Below are positions 35,798-44,925 of a stretch of 64,000 nucleotides of DNA, piece after piece; the stretch's first letter is position 1; each line of letters opens with the position of its first letter. Position numbers and translations under genes: made by a program. The notes under the pieces are model-generated. The model made no database searches and was not told the DNA's origin. It saw nothing but the letters and a program-made list of their open reading frames with translations. Source of the stretch: an uncultured Pseudohongiella sp. GTDB lineage: Bacteria; Pseudomonadota; Gammaproteobacteria; Pseudomonadales; Pseudohongiellaceae. The stretch covers positions 1,550,001-1,614,000 of the forward strand of contig OX638323.1 of the NCBI GenBank assembly GCA_951812715.1. Reading direction: 5' to 3'.

Positions 35798-38700
35798 TCA
35801 ATCCTGATTTTCGAACCGGAACACTTGTTCCAGTGTTTGCCGAAAACGCTCTTCGGAACAATCCCTTGCCACCGCCTCGCGGCCACCACTGCTGAGCCGC
35901 TGCCACAAATCGGCATCGCTATGGAGACGCACGCATTGCCGGGCGAACGATTCCGGATCTTCACCGACCAGGACTTCCTGCTCATGGCGCCAGCCGAGTT
36001 GCCGGGCGAGCAAGGGCGTAACTACCGCGGGAACGCCATTGGCGGCGGCTTCGTGCACCTTGTGCGGAATGCCGGCCGCGAAACGCGTCGGCGCGATGAA
36101 GACGCGACAATCCCGATACACGGCGTCGAGTGATTCCAGTCTACCTTTCATATGGATATTCGATCGCTCGATGCTGACGAGCGACGGGGCGGCGGCAATG
36201 CCGGCCACGAGCAGCTCCACCTCCGGAATATCCCGCTCTATCAATGGCAACGCATTACAGACGAACCACAGCAGGGAATCCACGTTGGGCGAATGTTCGT
36301 CCTTCAGGGCGCCGACGAACAACAGCCCTTGACGGCTATCGAACGGCGCCGGATCCGGAGCCGGCTCCAGGCCATGGCCTAGCACCACTACCTGGTCCCG
36401 GCCATGTTCGCGGAAAAGTTCGGCTTCCGCCTCGGAAACCGTAATCACCGCCGACGCATCGTCGGACAGCGCAAGTTCGCCTGAAATTATGCGTTTCTTC
36501 TCATCGTCGCCGATGCACTCTCCTTGCAGTTCGCGCCAGATAATCTCGCGGCCAGCGAACACTGCTTCGGCATCGTAAATGATGTTGAACTGCCTGGCTG
36601 CCTTTGACAAGGTCCCCAGCACCCCATTGAAGAATGCCATGTTGGTCGGGCGACTGATCATCACGTGGCGGTAGAATCCCGTTCGCTCGGTCAGCAGATC
36701 AGCGAGACCCGAGCGGCCGCGGTTCAATAGCACTTCGACATTTTCCGGCAAGGTCCGATAGACCTCTTCCCAATTGTCGTTAGGAAAATGCAAGGGAAAA
36801 AAGCTGACATTAAGCGGCATCCGGGACAGGAGGGTAATAATGGAGCGGCAGCGGGGGTAGCCGCCGCCCAGACTGGTGTGTGGAACGGCGTCGTCAATCA
36901 ACAGCAAATTCGGATAATCGTTGCTCGTGCGCGCATGAACGATGCGCGCCGGGTCGGCTTTGGGTCGGGATTCCAGATATCGGGCATGTTTCTCGCGGAA
37001 CAATGCACGATTTTTCTCCTGTAATGCCGCCGCGGCGTTGATGCCGCCCGTGCTGGCGAATTCGTAATGCCGCACCCTTGCTCGCGGTTGGTAGATTATG
37101 CGTAAACCTTGCTGCCTGAGTCGCAAACAGAAATCCGATTCCTCGTAATAGGCAGGGGCAAACGCTTCGTCGAAACCGCCGAGATCGCGGAATCTGGCGG
37201 TCCCAAACATGAGAAAGGCGCCGGAGCAATAATCGGTTTCGCGGCGGAACCGGAAAGCGCCGTCCTCCGGGTCGGCGCCTCTACCATAGCCGGCGCAGGA
37301 GCCATCGCGCCAGACGATATTGCCGGCTTCCTGCAATTTCCCGTCGAGCAACTCGATACGGCCGCCCACGGCGCCCGCGCCGGGGTCTTCACGCAACACC
37401 GCCAGGGCGGCGCCGAGGGCGCCGGGCTCGATAAAGGCATCATTGTTCAGCAGGAGCAGGAACTCGGCCTCGGCAAGTTCGGCGCCTTGATTGACGGCTT
37501 TCACGAAGCCCAGATTTTCCGAATTCCTGATCAACTTGACGTTGTCGAGCCGATCAAGCAGGTCGCCAGTGCGATCACTGGAAGCGTTGTCGACGACGAT
37601 CAATTCAAAAGGAACATCGGCATGCTCCAACAGCGCGCGCAGGCAAAGCAGGCTCAGATGGACCTGATTGTAAAATACGAGCAGGACCGACAAGACCGGG
37701 CTTTCCGCCTTCGGAACGGTCAACTTCCCGCCATCGGTGAAAAACGCCTCCAATTCCGTGTTGGCCTGTTGATCGAAATTAGCCTTGAAATTCGTGGGTT
37801 CCATGCGATTCGCGAGTTCCTTGTGATGCAAGGGTTCCTGGCGCTTCAAGGGTTCGCTGAATTGCGCGGCTTCCGGGACCGGAGATTTATTCGCGGCTGG
37901 CCTGCTCTGTTCCGGTTCGATCTCGGGCTCTGTCGGCGGTTGCGCGAAGCGGGACTTGATCCATTCCCCAAACGCACGATAGGGGCGGGTCATTTTCCAG
38001 CTTCGGGAACTAAATACGTCGTCCAGATTGCACCGTAGTTCGTTTACCATGCCGTGCAAATTGACATTGGTCACTTGCAGATCCTGAATTACTGCGTTCA
38101 GGCGCATTTCCATCCGCACATGAGCGTTGCGGGCATCCGCCAACTCAAGGCCAAGTTCCTTCTGTTTTTGCTGGAGACCTTTAAGTTCCCGATGCAATGT
38201 TTCACGCTCCCGATGCAATGTTTCACGCTCCTGATGCAATCGTCCACGCTCCTGATGCAGCCTTTCACGCTCCTGACGTAATTTTTCACGTTCTTGCTGC
38301 AATCTCTTACATTCCTGCTGCAATCTTTCACGTTCCTGATGCAGTGCTTCACGTTCCTGATGCAATGTTTCACGTTGCCGGAAAAGCTCTGTCACCTGCT
38401 GCTCGGCTTTCTGCTTTGCTTGCGCCAGCAGCTCTAGTTCCCGGCCGAGCTCGCCGGCGCGCTTTACGCATTGTTCCCATTCGCGCTGGCCAGCGCCCAG
38501 TAATTGATTCAATTGGCCTCCATGCCAGCGTTTCAGCCACTTGTCGTAGATCGCGGATCTGGCCTTGCCGAGAACATGATCCGGGTCGAATCGCTGCAGG
38601 TTATCATCGAGATCGGCGGTCTGGGACGCCCCGCCCGAGCGGTAGAACGCCGAGCAGCGGTCAAGGTGATAAAAGTCAGTGTGCTCGCACAATTGCAGCC

Positions 38701-39253
38701 AGAAATCCCAATCCTCGAATATGTCGAATTTCTCGTCAAACCGGCAACCCTCATCGACGAGGCCGCGGGCGAACAGCATTGAGTGAATGGGAATGTAGTT
38801 GTCCCGCATCAGTAACTGCCGGTCAAATGGCTGCTGAAAAATCTCCAGGGTTGCTTCTCCGGCAATGTCGGTCTTGCGAGTACTGCTATACGCGGCGCGC
38901 GCTTGTTCCTGGCCGGCGAGGCATTCCAGCAGGCTTTCGACATGATCTGGGGCGAGCCAGTCGTCTTCGTCAAGCAGCAACAGATATTCGCCCTGGGCCC
39001 GATTTAGCCCGAAGTTGGCGGCGCGCGGCCGCGAGAGAGGTGACTCGGGGATCGCGAAAACCACGGGCCTGCCGGCGCAGACATCGCGGTAAGCCTCCTC
39101 GCCTCGGGCAGCGGCGTCAACCAATATGATTTCGAGCGGTGCATGGGTCTGCCCGGCGGCGGAGGCCAGCGCCTTGCCCAGTTCGGGCCGACCCAAGGTC
39201 CGGCAGATTATGGAAACCAGCGGAGATCGCGGGTTGGATGGTTCGCTGGTCAT
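35798..39253 (-). CDS. Large multi-domain glycosyltransferase (GT2 + coiled coil + GT2 + GT4-like)
   Basis: From ATG 39253 this is 1151 residues. Residues 1-240 form a GT2 domain (SPLVSIICRTLGRPELGKAL-type start, LLLLDEDDWLAPDHV near 91-105). Residues 265-405 form a long coiled coil with near-perfect heptads such as LHQERERLQQECKRLQQERE. An SRSWKMTRPYRAF motif near 417 is often seen between glycosyltransferase domains. A second GT2 (SVLLVFYNQVHLSLLCLRAL, FELIVVDNASSD, LLLLNNDAFIEPGALG) follows from about 520. The last 350 residues resemble GT4 enzymes, with VVVLGHGLEPAP and FIAPTRFAAGIPHKVHEAAA. It probably builds or decorates a surface polysaccharide or glycosylates a protein. The frame is open to 39514, but that part overlaps the DUF484 gene and is not conserved. 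Confidence 0.88.
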   Translation of the reverse strand: MTSEPSNPRSPLVSIICRTLGRPELGKALASAAGQTHAPLEIILVDAAARGEEAYRDVCAGRPVVFAIPESPLSRPRAANFGLNRAQGEYLLLLDEDDWLAPDHVESLLECLAGQEQARAAYSSTRKTDIAGEATLEIFQQPFDRQLLMRDNYIPIHSMLFARGLVDEGCRFDEKFDIFEDWDFWLQLCEHTDFYHLDRCSAFYRSGGASQTADLDDNLQRFDPDHVLGKARSAIYDKWLKRWHGGQLNQLLGAGQREWEQCVKRAGELGRELELLAQAKQKAEQQVTELFRQRETLHQEREALHQERERLQQECKRLQQEREKLRQERERLHQERGRLHQERETLHRERETLHRELKGLQQKQKELGLELADARNAHVRMEMRLNAVIQDLQVTNVNLHGMVNELRCNLDDVFSSRSWKMTRPYRAFGEWIKSRFAQPPTEPEIEPEQSRPAANKSPVPEAAQFSEPLKRQEPLHHKELANRMEPTNFKANFDQQANTELEAFFTDGGKLTVPKAESPVLSVLLVFYNQVHLSLLCLRALLEHADVPFELIVVDNASSDRTGDLLDRLDNVKLIRNSENLGFVKAVNQGAELAEAEFLLLLNNDAFIEPGALGAALAVLREDPGAGAVGGRIELLDGKLQEAGNIVWRDGSCAGYGRGADPEDGAFRFRRETDYCSGAFLMFGTARFRDLGGFDEAFAPAYYEESDFCLRLRQQGLRIIYQPRARVRHYEFASTGGINAAAALQEKNRALFREKHARYLESRPKADPARIVHARTSNDYPNLLLIDDAVPHTSLGGGYPRCRSIITLLSRMPLNVSFFPLHFPNDNWEEVYRTLPENVEVLLNRGRSGLADLLTERTGFYRHVMISRPTNMAFFNGVLGTLSKAARQFNIIYDAEAVFAGREIIWRELQGECIGDDEKKRIISGELALSDDASAVITVSEAEAELFREHGRDQVVVLGHGLEPAPDPAPFDSRQGLLFVGALKDEHSPNVDSLLWFVCNALPLIERDIPEVELLVAGIAAAPSLVSIERSNIHMKGRLESLDAVYRDCRVFIAPTRFAAGIPHKVHEAAANGVPAVVTPLLARQLGWRHEQEVLVGEDPESFARQCVRLHSDADLWQRLSSGGREAVARDCSEERFRQTLEQVFRFENQD
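38174..38377 (-). repeat. Heptad-encoding 21-bp tandem repeats
   Basis: About ten degenerate 21-bp units encode repeated seven-residue heptads (LHQERET, LQQERER variants) at residues 293-360 of the large glycosyltransferase. Units on the plus strand vary around CTGATGCAATGTTTCACGCT. Copy number is likely to vary between strains. Confidence 0.8.
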
Positions 39254-39273
39254 GAAAAATTGTACCTGGCCGC

Positions 39274-40005
39274 CTAGGGTTCGGTAGAGGCGGCTTCCAG
39301 GTGCAATGTGAACATGGCTCCCATGGCTTGGGCAATAAAATCGAGGAAAAGAGTTTCCATATGAATGGTGAAATGGTCGGGCGAACGCTGGCCCAGGGCC
39401 ATTAATGCCAGTGGCTGCCCGTTCGAGTTGATCGGGCATAGCGCCGTTGACTGAACGTGTGTACTCCCTTCCGGGAACAGCCACCGCAACATCGTTTCGC
39501 TTTGCCGGCCGCAATGGGTCTTGTTAAGCCGAAACACATCCCGGAATTCTTCCAGCATCAGCGCCTCGTCCTCAACGCGGAATTCACCGGTGGGCATGCG
39601 GTCGCGATCGTTCAGCAAAATCACTTCCAGTACTTCGACGCCCGTGCGACTTAGCAGATGGCCTCTTGTAACGGCAACCACCTGTTCCGCATTACGGGTT
39701 TCCAGCAGCGCCAGCAACAGTTCCCGGGTAATACCGAACAATTGTTCGCTGCGGCGGCCGTTTTCAAGCAACTCGCCAAGCTTGCGGCTGGTATTGTCGA
39801 AGCGCCGCCGCAGCAGCACGACCTGGTGCTCAAGTAAGGAGACGGCCTTGCCCGAATCATGCGGCAGCGACAGTTCCGCCAGCACTTTCTCGTGTTCCAG
39901 GAAAAACTCCGGATGCGTTCCGAGAAATTGCGCGACCTGTTCAGCAGTTAATTCAACCGCTTCCAAACCAGACTTCTGCGCCGTGATTATCGCTTTCTTG
40001 TTCAT
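39274..40005 (-). CDS. DUF484 family protein (GAF-like)
   Basis: A 243-residue cytoplasmic protein. LTAEQVAQFLGTHPEFFLEH opens the family; VSLLEHQVVLLRRR is a coiled helix; the rest is a GAF-like domain (ATRGHLLSRTG-type region, LALMALGQRSPDHF). DUF484 proteins almost always sit between dapF and xerC, and their role is unknown. Here it follows dapF with an ATGA overlap, but the next gene is the large glycosyltransferase rather than xerC. Confidence 0.92.
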   Translation of the reverse strand: MNKKAIITAQKSGLEAVELTAEQVAQFLGTHPEFFLEHEKVLAELSLPHDSGKAVSLLEHQVVLLRRRFDNTSRKLGELLENGRRSEQLFGITRELLLALLETRNAEQVVAVTRGHLLSRTGVEVLEVILLNDRDRMPTGEFRVEDEALMLEEFRDVFRLNKTHCGRQSETMLRWLFPEGSTHVQSTALCPINSNGQPLALMALGQRSPDHFTIHMETLFLDFIAQAMGAMFTLHLEAASTEP

Positions 40006-40838
40006 ATTTTAACGGTCCCCTCGTAGACGGCCTGTGCCGGACCTGACATGAAAACCGGAGCCACGCCGCCTTGCCAGTCGATTTTCAGTTCACCCCCGGT
40101 CAGCGCCACCGTTACCGGGCTGTCTAACAGTTCACTCTCGATGCCGCTGACCGCCGCCGCGCAGGCCCCGCTGCCGCACGCCGGAGTTTCTCCAGGACCT
40201 CTTTCATATACTCGCAGCCGGATGCGATTGCGGTTTTCAAACTCCATAAAGCCCACATTTACGCCGGCCGGAAAGTCCACATGCTTTCCCAATGCCTTCC
40301 CTATTGTCTTTACGGCAGTATCGGCCAGGTCTTCAACGAGAATAACGGCATGGGGATTGCCCATCGAAAGCGCGGCAAAGTTTACGCTAGCGCCGATGGA
40401 CTCAAGTTGACGCTGATATAACGGCTGCCGGCGTTCGGCGAGGAACGGCAACGCGGACGGCGTGAAATCGGGACAACCCATATCCACCGAGACTTCGCCG
40501 TTGTCGAGCAGGCGCAATTCGAGCCTCCGGTTGACGGTGGAAACCATGATGGGATTGCGTTCGCTGAGGCCTTTGTCGGCGATGTAACGAGCCAGACAGC
40601 GGGCGCCATTGCCACAATGCTCCACTTCGGCGCCATCGGGATTGAAAATGCGGTAGTGGAAATCGACGGCGGGATCGCTGCCGGCTTCCAGCACCAGCAA
40701 TTGGTCGAAGCCGATGCCGCGCCTGCGGTCGGAAAGGGCCGCGACTCGCTCCGGCGACAGATCAAATGCGCCCGCGGTGCGGTCGATGAGCATGAAATCA
40801 TTGCCCAATCCGTGCATCTTGGTGAAGCTGATTCGCAT
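40002..40838 (-). CDS. dapF: Diaminopimelate epimerase
   Basis: A 278-residue PLP-independent epimerase that turns LL-DAP into meso-DAP for peptidoglycan and lysine. FTKMHGLGNDFMLID opens it. The two catalytic cysteines are in VEHCGNGARCLA and ETPACGSGACAAAV. It lies between lysA and DUF484 as usual. Confidence 0.96.
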   Translation of the reverse strand: MRISFTKMHGLGNDFMLIDRTAGAFDLSPERVAALSDRRRGIGFDQLLVLEAGSDPAVDFHYRIFNPDGAEVEHCGNGARCLARYIADKGLSERNPIMVSTVNRRLELRLLDNGEVSVDMGCPDFTPSALPFLAERRQPLYQRQLESIGASVNFAALSMGNPHAVILVEDLADTAVKTIGKALGKHVDFPAGVNVGFMEFENRNRIRLRVYERGPGETPACGSGACAAAVSGIESELLDSPVTVALTGGELKIDWQGGVAPVFMSGPAQAVYEGTVKI

Positions 40839-40864
40839 AGCGGCATTCTCCGGCGGCGGATGCC

Positions 40865-42112
40865 TCAGCCGGGCAGGATTGATTCCAGCGCGAGTTGGGC
40901 GCCGAGTTCTTCACGCCGCCGCGCAATGTGGAACTCGCCGCCATCTACCATGACTTCCGCCGCGCGCTCGCGGGAGTTGTAATTGCTGCTCATGACAAAG
41001 CCATAGGCGCCGGCGCCGCGCACCGCCAGCAAGTCGCCTGGCTGCACGCATAATTCGCGATCCTTGCCAAGAAAATCGGCCGACTCGCAAACCGGTCCAA
41101 CGACATCGTACAGTTCGGCGTCCCCGCGCCGCCGGCTGACCGGGACGATTTCCTGCCAGGCGCCGTATAGCGCTGGACGCAGCAGATCGTTCATGGCGCC
41201 ATCGACAACGGCGAAATTTCGCGACGAGTTTGACTTCAGGTATTCGACCCCAGTGACGAAAATGCCGGCATTGGCTGCTATGGAGCGGCCCGGTTCGATC
41301 ACCAGTTCGAGTTCGCGGTCGATGAAACGGCTGGCTACCGCCCGCATCAATTCATCGGGCGCGGGCGGAGTTTCATCACCATAGCGCACGCCGAGGCCGC
41401 CGCCCATGTCAAAATGCCGCAGCCGTATGCCTTCGCCCTTCAGTTCCTTGACGATCAGCAGCAACCGGTCGATGGCGTCGAGAAAAGGTTCGATGCTGGT
41501 CAACTGCGAACCGATATGGCAATCGATTCCGATCGGATCGATGGCCGGCAGACGCTCCGCCCGGCGATAAAGAAATACCGCGCGTTCGGCGGGAATTCCG
41601 AATTTGCTTTCCTTCAGCCCGGTGGCGATATAAGGATGAGTGCCGGCATCCACATCGGGATTGACGCGCAGGGAAATCGGCGCGACGCGTCCGCGGTTTC
41701 CGGCGATATGATTGAGGCGTTCAAGTTCGGCTTCCGACTCGACATTGAAACAGCGAATGCCGGCCTCCAGCGCCCGTCGAATTTCCCGGGCGCTCTTGCC
41801 CGGCCCGGAAAACATGACCTTGTGCGCCTCGCCGCCGGCCGCGAGCACGCGTTGGAGTTCACCGCCGGAAACGATATCGAAGCCACTGCCGAGCCGCGCC
41901 AGCACATTCAGCACCGCCAGATTGGAATTGGCCTTGACGGCGAAACAGACGAGGCCGACAAGCTCACCCAATGCTTCCCGGTATACTTGGTAATGCCGCT
42001 CCAGCGTCGCCCGGGAGTAAATGAAGCAAGGCGTGCCGATGTCGGCGGCGATTTCGGCTACAGCGACATCTTCGGCAAACAGTTCGTCACCGCGATACTT
42101 GAAGTGATCCAT
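40865..42112 (-). CDS. lysA: Diaminopimelate decarboxylase
   Basis: A 415-residue fold-type III PLP enzyme that decarboxylates meso-DAP to lysine. The PLP lysine lies in GLVCFAVKANSNLAVL, the glycine-rich site is HFDMGGGLGVRY, the substrate motif is VIEPGRSIAANAG, and VGPVCESADFLGKDR holds the catalytic cysteine. GAYGFVMSSNYNSRERAAEV closes it. It follows lptM after 24 bases. Confidence 0.96.
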   Translation of the reverse strand: MDHFKYRGDELFAEDVAVAEIAADIGTPCFIYSRATLERHYQVYREALGELVGLVCFAVKANSNLAVLNVLARLGSGFDIVSGGELQRVLAAGGEAHKVMFSGPGKSAREIRRALEAGIRCFNVESEAELERLNHIAGNRGRVAPISLRVNPDVDAGTHPYIATGLKESKFGIPAERAVFLYRRAERLPAIDPIGIDCHIGSQLTSIEPFLDAIDRLLLIVKELKGEGIRLRHFDMGGGLGVRYGDETPPAPDELMRAVASRFIDRELELVIEPGRSIAANAGIFVTGVEYLKSNSSRNFAVVDGAMNDLLRPALYGAWQEIVPVSRRRGDAELYDVVGPVCESADFLGKDRELCVQPGDLLAVRGAGAYGFVMSSNYNSRERAAEVMVDGGEFHIARRREELGAQLALESILPG

Positions 42113-42136
42113 CGTTTTCGGCTCTGAACGGGAAAC

Positions 42137-42343
42137 TCAAAAGGAAATAACGGCCACCGGCTCAAACTTCGCAAGAACAATCGGAGCCTCAGTCTCGGCG
42201 ATTGCAATAGCCAAGTTGGTTCCTGCCGCTGAATTCGCCGCTTCGGGGCGCACCAGGCCGCCTTTCTGGCCGCAGGCGGCCAGCAGCAATACAGTCAGCA
42301 GCATTGGCGTTAGCCGGGCGGTTCCGTGCGGATGATTCGCCAT
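42137..42343 (-). CDS. lptM: Small lipoprotein LptM (YifL-like)
   Basis: 68 residues with a type II signal peptide ending in the lipobox LLAAC (Cys24), followed by GQKGGLVRPE. The C-G-Q-K-G start of the mature chain and location just upstream of lysA-dapF identify the YifL family, now LptM, which helps mature the LptD translocon in the outer membrane. The C-terminal half (IAIAETEAPIVLAKFEP) is longer than in E. coli. ATG 42343 is the only good start. Confidence 0.88.
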   Translation of the reverse strand: MANHPHGTARLTPMLLTVLLLAACGQKGGLVRPEAANSAAGTNLAIAIAETEAPIVLAKFEPVAVISF

Positions 42344-42456
42344 GAAATTTGATGGGGATTAGCGCCGGACCGGGAATTATAGCCCCACGGCCCGGCAAAA
42401 CACAGGCGTGGCCGCGCCGTATTGGCTTCGCCGGCAAATTCCGCCAAGGCGTGGCC
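42344..42456. other. Intergenic segment before the MITE-like element
   Basis: GC-rich, no gene and no clear motif; it would contain the promoter of lptM-lysA-dapF. Confidence 0.3.
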
Positions 42457-42703
42457 AGTGCCGTGTCATGCATCCCATGTCGCATCAGCGTTCACCCCCT
42501 GGTCCGTGGCAAGGCGCGTCCCGCCGGCAATGGCGAGCTCCATTGGCAAGGGGCGCCGCCGCCACGAACCACCTTCGGGAGCGTCGGCAGCGCGCCATCG
42601 CGTTGTTGCAGCTCTTGCCGATGGCAGAGTCGTCCGCGGACCGCGTCTGGCGCTAACGCGCTACCGATGCTCTGATGTGACATGGGATGCATGACACGGC
42701 ACT
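42457..42703. mobile_element. MITE-like element with 34-bp terminal inverted repeats
   Basis: The left end (42457-42490) begins AGTGCCGTGTCATGCATCCC and the right end (42670-42703) is its inverted repeat. The outer 25 bases are identical; the inner nine have two differences. The element is 247 bp, has no transposase-sized ORF, and is GC-rich inside. No target duplication is obvious. The right end supplies the stop codon (TAG, 42704-42702) of the symporter gene, so insertion or excision changed that gene's last codons. Shape suggests a non-autonomous transposon, but a large hairpin of other origin is possible. Confidence 0.6.
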
Positions 42704-44369
42704 AGACCCAGAACGAGAAGTAAATGTAGATGGCCGCAACCAGGCCAAGCACGAGCGCCGTCGTTATCACGTCGTTCCGATTCCAGGTTTGCCGCACGGC
42801 GTCGCGGTCGATGGTAGCCATGGTCAACCCGCGAATCTGTTCGGGCCGCGGCGGCGCGCTGGCCAGCGAGACGGCAAAGATGACGGCGATGCTGATGAGA
42901 AACAAAACCCCGGAAAAGTAGAGAAAATTGAAATCGGCGATGGCAGCCAGGAAAGCCGGATTTTCAATCTTTCCGCTGCCGAAGATCGCTTGCAGGAGAA
43001 GCTTGCACATGCCGAGAACGAAGCCCAGACCCATGCCCCACGCCGCGCCGCTTGCGTTGATGCGCCGATTGAACAGACCCAGCAGAAAAACCGCTGTAAT
43101 CGGCGGCGCGAGGTATCCCTGGACATTCTGCAAGTATTGATACAGTCCGCCCTCGGAGACCGCCGGCATGATCGGAATCCAGATCAGGCCGAGAACGATA
43201 ACGACCCCGGTTGCAAGCCGACCGACGGTTACGATCCGCGCCTGTGAAGCGTTCGGTCTGAGCTTTTCATAGACATCTACGGTAAACAGCGTGGCGGTGG
43301 AATTGAAAAGCGACGACAGCGAACTCATCAGCGCGGCCAGCAATCCGGCCACCACGAGTCCGCGCAAGCCGGTCGGCAGCAGCGAGACGACCATCGTTGG
43401 AAAAACCTGATCGCCAACGAGGTTACCAGATGCGTCAAGCGGAATCTGCAATAGTCCCCGATCGTTCAGCGCGGCGCCGATCAGGCCCGGTACGAGAAAT
43501 ATGAATACCGGCCAGACCTTGAGGAATGCGCCCCACAATGCGCCGCGCCGGGCCGCTTGCAGATTCCTCGCCGCCAGCGTGCGTTGCACGATGTATTGAT
43601 CGGTGCACCAATACCAGATGCCAACGATGGGCGAGGCGATGAGGATTCCAAGCCAGGGGAATTCGGGATCCGACAGCGGCCGCCATAGCGCGTAATCGGC
43701 GACGTTGGCCGCGGCGAAGGATTGCAACTCCCCCCAGCCGCCCAATTGTTGCAGGCCGAACCAGGTTATCGAGGCCGAACCGAGAATAAGCACCAGAGCC
43801 TGTACCGAATCCGTATACAGCACGGCGCGCAAACCACCGGCGATGGTGTACAGACCGGTAAGCAGCACGGTAACGACCGCTCCGACCCAAAACGCGGCGT
43901 CTGGACTGCCAAATGTGTCCGGCAACAAGGTGCGGAAAATGATGGCGCCGGCATAGACGGTTACGGAAACCTTGGTCAGCACATAGGCCGCCAGCGACAC
44001 CAGTGACAATATCCAGCGCGGTTTCGGCCCGAAACGTTTCTCCAGAAACTCCGGCATCGTGAACACGCCGGCCTGGTAGTAGAAAGGTACGAAAACCCAG
44101 GCGAGCAGGACCACGATCCATGCGTGCAATTCGTAATGCGCCATGGCCAGACCCGTTGACGCGCCTTGCCCCGCAAGGCCGACGATATGCTCCGAGCCGA
44201 TATTTGACGCGAATATCGACGCTCCAATCGCGAAAAAACCTACATTGCGGCCGGCGAGAAAATAATCGGTCGAGGTCTGCTGCCGCCGGGTGACGGCCAG
44301 CACTAGCGCCAGCAGAATGCCGAAGTAGGCGGCGATAACAATCCAGTCGAGCGCGCTCAGGGAGGACAT
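42702..44369 (-). CDS. Sodium:solute symporter (SSS/SGLT family), probably sugar
   Basis: 555 residues with about 14 membrane helices. YFLAGRNVGFFAIGASIFAS and NIGSEHIVGLAGQGAS are SGLT motifs (sodium site, first unwound helix). GGLRAVLYTDSVQALVLILG and YWCTDQYIVQRTLAARN are further family signatures, closest in style to vSGLT-like sugar transporters. The divergent neighbour is a fusion of xylulokinase and xylose isomerase pieces, so xylose is a plausible original substrate. The last residues (FSFWV) end within the inverted-repeat element. Confidence 0.88.
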   Translation of the reverse strand: MSSLSALDWIVIAAYFGILLALVLAVTRRQQTSTDYFLAGRNVGFFAIGASIFASNIGSEHIVGLAGQGASTGLAMAHYELHAWIVVLLAWVFVPFYYQAGVFTMPEFLEKRFGPKPRWILSLVSLAAYVLTKVSVTVYAGAIIFRTLLPDTFGSPDAAFWVGAVVTVLLTGLYTIAGGLRAVLYTDSVQALVLILGSASITWFGLQQLGGWGELQSFAAANVADYALWRPLSDPEFPWLGILIASPIVGIWYWCTDQYIVQRTLAARNLQAARRGALWGAFLKVWPVFIFLVPGLIGAALNDRGLLQIPLDASGNLVGDQVFPTMVVSLLPTGLRGLVVAGLLAALMSSLSSLFNSTATLFTVDVYEKLRPNASQARIVTVGRLATGVVIVLGLIWIPIMPAVSEGGLYQYLQNVQGYLAPPITAVFLLGLFNRRINASGAAWGMGLGFVLGMCKLLLQAIFGSGKIENPAFLAAIADFNFLYFSGVLFLISIAVIFAVSLASAPPRPEQIRGLTMATIDRDAVRQTWNRNDVITTALVLGLVAAIYIYFSFWV

Positions 44370-44490
44370 GAAATCAGTTCTTGTGCAAGACCGGTCGAGA
44401 TTCTAGGATTATGCGGGTCTTGTGTACAAACATTTTCCAATTTTGTCTTATTTCAGGTAATCGCCGCGAGGGTGGCGGGGGGCGCGGATC

Positions 44491-44925
44491 GTGAATACGG
44501 TAGTCGGCATCGATCTCGGCACTCAGACGCTCAAGGCGGTGTTTTTCGATGTGGATCGCCGCGAAGTCGCCGCGGTCGAAGCCGGCGGACTGGGCAGCGG
44601 CGGACTGAACTTTGACGCAAGGGTCAGACGAGAATCCACGGATCTCGAAGACATGTTCATCGCCCACATCGGCGGCATGGATGCATTCGCCAGGGGCTTG
44701 CTGATAGCCGATAGCGTGCGGCAAGACCCAAAAATGCGCACTCTGCTGCAAGAACGATACAACAGCTTTGATTCTGGAGACGGCAAACGCTTCGAGCATG
44801 GGGAACTGGGCCTGGCGGCTCTGCGCGACATCGCCGCCGGTGCGGGAGAGCCGGCGCGAATCAGCGGCAAACAAGAACTGGTCGAGAACTTGATCAACGA
44901 TCATATCGTCACTGCCTGCCGATAG
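44491..44925 (+). pseudogene. Fusion remnant: xylulokinase N-terminus joined to xylose isomerase C-terminus
   Basis: The 144-residue frame starts MNTVVGIDLGTQTLKAVFFD, the ATP-binding N-terminus of an FGGY sugar kinase (xylulokinase). From about residue 32 it becomes GGLNFDARVRRESTDLEDMF, IAHIGGMDAFARGLLIAD and, near the end, SGKQELVENLIN, which is the C-terminal quarter of xylose isomerase (XylA). The junction is near 44570-44590. The kinase lost all but about 28 residues and the isomerase lost its metal sites, so neither activity is possible. A deletion between adjacent xylB and xylA genes in frame explains it. The frame has stayed open, so the event may be recent or the product harmless. 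Confidence 0.8.

Noticed and set aside
37109..38038. Long plus-strand frame opposite the large glycosyltransferase
   Set aside because: Antisense shadow of a gene with strong domain evidence.
42457..42703. Reading the inverted repeats as a simple transcription terminator
   Set aside because: The arms are about 180 bases apart and lack a T-run, so the element is better described as MITE-like.
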